A DNA stretch of 64,000 nt from Rhizopus sp. PT2906. Lineage: Eukaryota; Mucoromycota; Mucoromycetes; Mucorales; Rhizopodaceae. Each line of letters opens with the position of its first letter. Position 1 is the stretch's first letter. The stretch lies in assembly GCA_025529335.1 (NCBI GenBank), contig JAMYHX010000054.1:62001-126000 (forward strand), given 5' to 3'. Position numbers and translations under genes: made by a program. Positions 58,458 to 64,000 of this stretch are shown piece by piece. Under the pieces are notes generated by a model. The model was not told the DNA's origin. It did not search any database and saw nothing but the letters and a program-made list of their open reading frames with translations.

Positions 58458-60721
58458 TTATTCGAATAAATGAACATCTGTGGGCATTTCGAACGTAGGC
58501 TCTTCCAATTCTTGCCAATTGTTTGAACGCAAGTTTGAAAAATGAATGGCGTTCTTGACATAATCTTGATATAAAGTGGATATAAATGCTTGCTGTTTAT
58601 GAATATAAATCATTTCAGACCACATGCAATATCGAATATATATGAGCCTATGCTGTTGCATAACCAACTCGCTCTCATCCTAAGCTCAACACGATGAGCA
58701 TAATATAAAGATCTGATTGAAATAGAACTTACTGCCTCTATCGATTCCTTTAATCTCTCTACTTCTGCTTCTAGGCCAGGAACACCACTATTTTGATGTA
58801 ATTTAGCACGATTTGCTGAGAGACGCTTCGTGATGGCATCTGTCTGGTTTACAGAGAGTCTACTTCTTCTTTCCTCCAAATCCTATAATCTTTAGTTAGT
58901 AAATATAAGCAACATCTTATTCATATTTACTCTATATGACACCAATAAATCTCTGAACCTTTTCAAATTTTCTAATACTCCGTCTGTAGCATTCCCAATC
59001 TAATAATAATAAGATCAACTGCCTTTGTCTGCATATTTTTCTTACTTGACTCTCCAATATACTACTTTCACTCTGCATATGCTTTGCGACCGTTTCATAC
59101 CCTCTTACTACCTGTTGACAGTTTCTGCATTCACCCGCATGATATCTTAACTCTGCTTCGGCTAGCGAACTTTAAGAGAATTAGTATCATCCATTGATTG
59201 TCTATGTCTATTACTTTAAAGCAATTGAGTATCTTGAATAATCAGCGGCTTGGCCATGCATTCGACGGATCATTCGCTCCATGATGAGACATAGATTAAT
59301 ATAGTGATGGATGGCTGCAGATACGCGTTTTTTAGTTTTTTGTAATTGTTCATCCAAGTTGTCAGGTATCAATGCATTTATTTGGTCAATAGAAGGAGGA
59401 TTCCTCTTGAACTCTTCATCTACATTTGGAGGATTTTGTTTACGCCAGGCGGCTAATTCAGACGGCTCTGTTAGAAATTTAGATAGAATATCGTCCTGAC
59501 GTAACACAGGGTGACGGATCACAGCATTAATAAATCTTGACAGACCCTTTCGTCGTTTCTCTAGAAATGCTGCATCTCCTATATACATAATGCGTTGTTA
59601 TGATTAGAATAAAGCGTCATTACTAGACTTACTTCCACCTAGCTTCTTTGGGGGTAAATTGGGTAAGGCTCTAAAAGGATACCGCTTTAACAGTACTTCC
59701 CACAACCACCAAAAATCGCTATATCTTCTAAGGACAATAGATGATCTTTTTTCATTTGTGACAATGTAGTTTACATGTTTGAATATGAATCCTTCTCTTT
59801 CTGGTGCCACTGTCACAGTGATCTCTTCAATATTTTCAAACCAATGCTTCGTGTCTAGTAATGGTTTATCATGCTTTTGTTGAACAATTTCCTTTTTCAT
59901 GCCAGGATAGGTATTATTCACAGGCTTTGGTGGCTCTTGTTGCAGAATGATGCTCAATTCAGGTAAATCTAAATGTTGGTCAATATCATTCAATTCATAC
60001 AATTTATCTTTTTGCTTACAGTTTTTATTTTTATGTAAACTATCCAAGTTGATGTCTATATGAAATGAATAAGAGAGCAATGTTGCATAAACATGTTCCC
60101 TTACCAAGTTTATGCTGAGCACAAGCCAGTAAAGCAAGAGCTGTATTGAATTCGGGCTGAGTTACATGAGACGCGCCATTCGGTGCGACAATTTGCATAA
60201 TCTAAGTTTTAAAATACATGTAAAAAGAGGATAAAGAAGAGGGGAAAGATTGACTTACTTTTTCGATTTGATTTGCAGATATTCTTCCTTTAGTCAAAAT
60301 ACTGCTTAATGTTGTATAAGATACTCTACCAGAGCGTTGATGTTGTGAAAATAAAGAATCATATATTTCAGGTAAGCGAACCCCACCTAATAAAAAGTTC
60401 ATGAATTGGGCCATTCTTTTTCTTTGTTTGTCTTTATTTACTTAAAACATTGGTAGCATTGTATTCAATTCTTTTTCGAGCTAAAGGTGAAGATTCTATG
60501 GCATCAGAAGTTGTATGAACAGGCGGCGAAGTTGCGAAATTTGGAGTAGTAAAAGATCTGCTCATGTCTTGTGTATTTGTATAACTACTTCCCCAAGGAT
60601 CCTCTTCATACTGAGAAACAAACATAGAAGTGTTCATTGAGTTTCCTAGAAATGCACTAGCAGTAGTAGAAGTAGTATCAAATAAAGAAGTTGATAGAGG
60701 ATCGTCATCCTCATGAAGCAT
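58458..60721 (-). CDS. MVP1: Sorting nexin Mvp1/SNX8
   Basis: Nine exons (60442-60721, 60259-60386, 60105-60201, 59633-60055, 59215-59578, 59046-59169, 58931-58999, 58733-58882, 58458-58679) join in phase to 618 residues. After a Ser/Thr-rich N-terminus comes an EH-like helical stretch (RLPEIYDSLFSQHQRSGRVS), then the PX domain with VLRRYSDFWWLWEVLLKRYP and RALPNLPPKKLGG, then FLEKRRKGLSRFINAVIRHP, and a BAR domain of long helices. This is the layout of Mvp1/SNX8, which forms endosomal tubules for retrieval to the Golgi. The start ATG at 60721 is preferred over an upstream in-frame codon in AT-rich DNA. Confidence 0.92.
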
Positions 60722-60976
60722 TATGAAAATAGTAAAAGGGAAAAGGACAGCAACCAAATTGCTTACAGCCTGAGATTTTTGATTGGATTGTAAAAAAGAA
60801 AAAATGATTGGCTGATATCCTTTATGTGTCTTTATCTACTAAAAAAGATTGGTTTTTTTTTTTTTCTTGATTGCATAAAACTGTTATTCTTTATATCCTT
60901 TATTTATATGTGATTGATATGAATACAAACAATTTGGAATGTCTTTTATATAAAGAGAAAAAAAAAGGGGGTGTGA

Positions 60977-63103
60977 TTAAAAATGTTTACGGATTGCTCT
61001 AATGTTTTGTTGTAAGCTTTCGTCTATTGGATAAGGACCATTGATGACTTGTTCTATTGAGGGTTAATAAGGACATTGATAGTAACAAGTCGACTTACCA
61101 AAGAAATCATTCAGAGATTTTTGAATGTCCTTAATCAATGCCAAGTTTTCGCCAAGAAGGCCAATAATGTTTATTAAATGCTCAGTAAATGCTATGCTGT
61201 AAGGTCCTTGAGTTAATTTTAACAACTAGAATGGATTAGATGACGTACATAAACTTATACTTTACTTACTTTCTTTACGAAATGAATAATAATACTGTTA
61301 TCTAATTCTTTTCCTTCTTTCTCAAAGTATTTCAGTACAGGGATTGTATAATTTAACTGCACGAGATAAAGCATTCTGTCTACCCAAGTCCTTTGCAGAG
61401 CCATTTGAATTTCAGGAGCAAAATGATTATACTTGTGCTTTATACATTTCTTGATAACATCAAATACCACAGGTTGCTGTAATTTGTGTCTATTGGCTAT
61501 CTCATCCAGAACAATATGGAGAATAGGTGTTTCCGTAGTACGAAAGTAATTTTCAAAGTAACTAGTTTCCAGTGTCATGTATTCAATCCAAAGTAAGAGT
61601 CCCATGGAACTTATTGGATACTCTAAGGCATTCACGATATACTTTGTTACTCCTGTGATGCTGCCTACACTTGTCTTGGGTGCTAATGCTGTATAGAGCT
61701 CTCTAAGTACATATTGAACCTGTGTGATCTCTTGTTGCTGTGCCTATGGATATAATGTTAAAACTATACGATCTCTCTCTTTCTTTTTTTGGTTACCTGT
61801 AATGGCTGCTCATCATTCATAGTTGATGCACAAGCAAGTAAAAAGGTTGCATCATCTACCATATCTGCTCTAATGACTGATCCATGCTGTGGAACATATA
61901 GCGCATTGAGTAGTTTAACTATCAAATAACGGTAAGCTTCACATTTAATAGAAATATACTCTCTTTACTCATTAGATCATAGTTGCACAAGTAATGAACA
62001 GATGGTGGATTTGATGAAAGATAAGGTCTTTTTAACTAATAAAGATTAAAATCATATACCATGATCCCTATTTGAATACCTACTGTTATTAGATCAGCTG
62101 GTGTCATATGAGAACTATTTAAGATTGTAGCGATTGTCCTTGATATTTCCAAAGGCGCATTCGAGAGATGTGCATTCAACAGTTCAACAAAGGTTCTATT
62201 ACCATTCCTTATGGACGCTAACTCCAGGTCTCTCTTTAACCGTGTAAATGAAAATTTACCGAATTCATCTTGTAATCTCTTTATCAGTAGTTGGGTGTAG
62301 ATGTAGGTTTCTTGTCTTTCACAGCATACTTTCTACTTGATCAATCAGTACAAACACACACATATATATATACGCTCTATTTTTTTTTCTCCCTCTTTTT
62401 TACCTCTAAATCATGGTCAATGCCTTCAATATCTACATCATCCTTTGTCACCATTTCCTTTAAAATATCTTCAAAGATCAAATCATATACTTTGACAAAA
62501 GTTGATGCTGTTCTTAATCTAGCAACTTCTTGTTTATATCCAGTCTCTGACATTCTCTAAAGATTGTGTGCGTGTGTCAACTATCTATAAAATACATATA
62601 TATATGAACTTACTAGAATAGCAAAATTCAAGAAAGCACAGCTTGGATACTTTTCCAAGAGTTCATACATTGTCTGTCTCCAGTGTGAGTCTTGAATGAG
62701 TACGTCTAACCAGGCAAACGTGATATGGCTCTCATCGCGCATAAAAAAGTCATCACATCGTTTAGGATCAAAGCGTTCTTTTAACTGTTGTCGGATAGCT
62801 CTTCTAAGAATACTGTCACTATCCAAACCGACACTGTCTATTGAAGCAGCTGTTACATTACACATGGAAGGAATACCAAGGTAAGATTCTGATAATAAAT
62901 TAACAGCTTCTAAAGGAGATCCACCATGATTTATATATTCAAGGATGCCATCGTTGTATATATTTTGTTCAAGTATGGCATCTATCAAAGTGATTTTAGA
63001 TTAACAATCAACGCGTATAAAGAACAGAAAAAAAAATAATACCAGTCTGTGATAAAGCCTTTTGATGTTCTTCAGGAGTAGAGATTCTTAATGGCTGTTG
63101 CAT
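60977..63103 (-). CDS. Negative elongation factor subunit NELF-C/D (TH1) homologue
   Basis: About nine exons; the first two are 63043-63103 and 62614-62981 and join in phase. The protein reads GGSPLEAVNLLSESYLG, RFDPKRCDDFFM, WLDVLIQDSHWRQTMYELLE and YPSCAFLNFAIL, then ISSMGLLLWIEYMTLETSYF, TPILHIVLDEIANRHKLQQP and WVDRMLYLVQLNYTIPVLKY. These blocks run in the same order as in animal TH1/NELF-D: GGSP...LLSE.Y, FDP, AWL..I..WR, C..LNF, MG.L.W......F. NELF binds paused RNA polymerase II. An all-helical repeat fold is expected. The final exon ends RKHF at 60977. It is 128 bp from the divergent Atp23 gene. Confidence 0.88.
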
Positions 63104-63146
63104 TGTTCAATAATCAGACGCGTGCTTTTAAAAAAAAAAAAAGTTT

Positions 63147-63178
<32 letters not shown>

Positions 63179-63231
63179 AAGAGAGAGAGAGGGTGAGAGA
63201 ATTGAGTATCCGACTCTTTTCCCCTTTTCAA
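63104..63231. promoter_or_regulatory. Short divergent promoter with GAAA/GA repeats
   Basis: Only 128 bp separate the NELF-C/D and Atp23 start codons. The middle (about 63148-63195) is a GAAA then GA repeat tract, so the two genes likely share one promoter. Confidence 0.55.
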
Positions 63232-63963
63232 ATGAGATTATACCAAACACCATCATTACCAAGGTAAAAATATCAAATTATATACACGATGATTAACATA
63301 CTTGTATAAAGTTATTCTGAAGAGAAATGTATAATTGAACTTGGCCATATTTTAAAACATTCAAAGAAAGTAGCAACTTTACTTGTAGGCATTCAGCACT
63401 TGAATAAAGATGCTCTAAGGCGAGGAATCACCTGTAGACCTTGTGCAGGAACAATGCAAGAAGTATAAAGCAATAGAATAGGATGATGATAATATTGATA
63501 ATAATAATAATAATAATAATAATAGCAACATATGGGATATTATGATGCAACATATAAAAGGTACCACGTTCTATTATATGTATTGTACTCACTTCTTTAA
63601 AAGGGTTGTCATTTGTTGTGATCATATTCGTACTAGAAAGGATTTAGAGGACACAGTGGTTCATGAGTTGACACATGCTTTTGATTCTTTAAGGAAAGGC
63701 ACATTTAAGAGCATTTGTCATCTTATTGCATGTGGTGAAATAAGGGCAAGTGCTATAGGTAATTCGTAGGATAAAGACAATATGCATATATAATAAACAA
63801 GAACATAGGTCAATGTTCAAATATAACATCTGAGAAACAAAGAGATCGATGCATCAAAGATGACGCTGTGAGATCGACAGAGCTGCATTGTGGTACGGAA
63901 ATAGCAGAAAAAGTAGTAAAGGAAGTGTTTAAAACTTGTATCAATGATAAAGCTCCCTTTTAA
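63232..63963 (+). CDS. ATP23: Mitochondrial inner-membrane metalloprotease Atp23
   Basis: Five exons (63232-63263, 63312-63462, 63526-63560, 63604-63758, 63809-63963) join in phase to 175 residues. Exon 3 is only 35 bp and the intron after it only 43 bp. The intron before it is a (TAA)n repeat. Landmarks are SEEKCIIELGHILKHSKKVA, the ITCRPC Cys pair, VVICCDHIRTRKDLEDTVVH, the zinc site HELTH (HExxH), ACGEIRAS, and the C-terminal Cys-rich ending FKTCINDKAPF. Atp23 processes Atp6 and assists assembly of the F0 sector in the intermembrane space. HELTH and the downstream acidic residue are kept, so it should be active. Confidence 0.9.
63494..63525. repeat. (TAA)n microsatellite forming an intron 3' end
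   Basis: A trinucleotide run whose last unit, ATAATAG, provides the acceptor before the 35-bp exon of Atp23. Confidence 0.8.
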
Positions 63964-64000
63964 AATAAATTTTCCTATATTTCCTTGTGCAACTCTCTCC

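Noticed and set aside
1..64000. tRNA, rRNA or CRISPR features
   Set aside because: By eye I found no A/B-box pair with a cloverleaf, no rRNA-like conserved blocks and no regularly spaced repeats. Short microsatellites are the only tandem repeats seen.

Overview
The window looks like nuclear DNA of an early-diverging filamentous fungus, most likely Mucoromycota (Mucorales). The evidence is an AT-rich background, spliceosomal introns of about 43-70 nt with GTAAG-like donors and TACTAAC-like branch points, dense genes on both strands, no operons, and relics of transposon families I associate with Mucorales (SWIM-domain MULE transposases, IS630-like transposases, TnpB/Fanzor-like proteins). I ran no homology search. 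Assignments rest on recognised motifs and on exon joins worked out by hand with codon phase checked.

Layout. 1-9 kb: a kelch-repeat protein (3' end outside the window), an intronless SASA-type esterase, a G-protein alpha subunit, a mitochondrial MiaB/CDK5RAP1-type tRNA methylthiotransferase, a small LYR-like protein and Kish (TMEM167). 9-20.7 kb: a Pap1/Yap1-like bZIP factor, TAF8, an unrecognised 562-aa protein, an Ett1/Nro1-like protein, the Las1 pre-rRNA nuclease, a bZIP-DUF3425 factor and an M50B-like membrane metalloprotease. 20.7-23.9 kb: transposon debris including an IS630-like transposase relic. 23.9-30.4 kb: a second bZIP-DUF3425 factor, an HTD2-like mitochondrial dehydratase, a MYND/TPR protein, a PIH1 protein and a TMEM33/Pom33 protein. 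30.4-36.5 kb: a gene-poor stretch with RNase H, MULE and small-gene-family relics. 36.5-46.6 kb: Sec13, a GT37-like fucosyltransferase, PDRG1, a PX-PH phospholipase D and a small membrane protein. 46.9-53.1 kb: the CCR4-NOT scaffold NOT1. 53.4-56.5 kb: a decayed Fanzor/TnpB-like gene and a MULE transposase relic on the same strand. 57-64 kb: a Sec2-type Rab GEF, the sorting nexin Mvp1, a NELF-C/D (TH1) homologue and the Atp23 metalloprotease.

Most genes are conserved housekeeping genes with unrelated jobs: transcription (TAF8, NELF-C/D, NOT1), ribosome and tRNA maturation (Las1, methylthiotransferase), secretory and endosomal traffic (Kish, Sec13, Sec2, Mvp1, PLD) and mitochondria (HTD2, Atp23). 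The most interesting points are the Fanzor-like relic beside a MULE relic just upstream of a NOT1 gene that appears to lack the usual N-terminal region, a fungal NELF-C/D homologue, two tail-to-tail gene pairs whose coding ends overlap, start codons isolated on their own exons (one apparently with a GC-AG intron), and a pair of small paralogous genes in the repeat-rich region.
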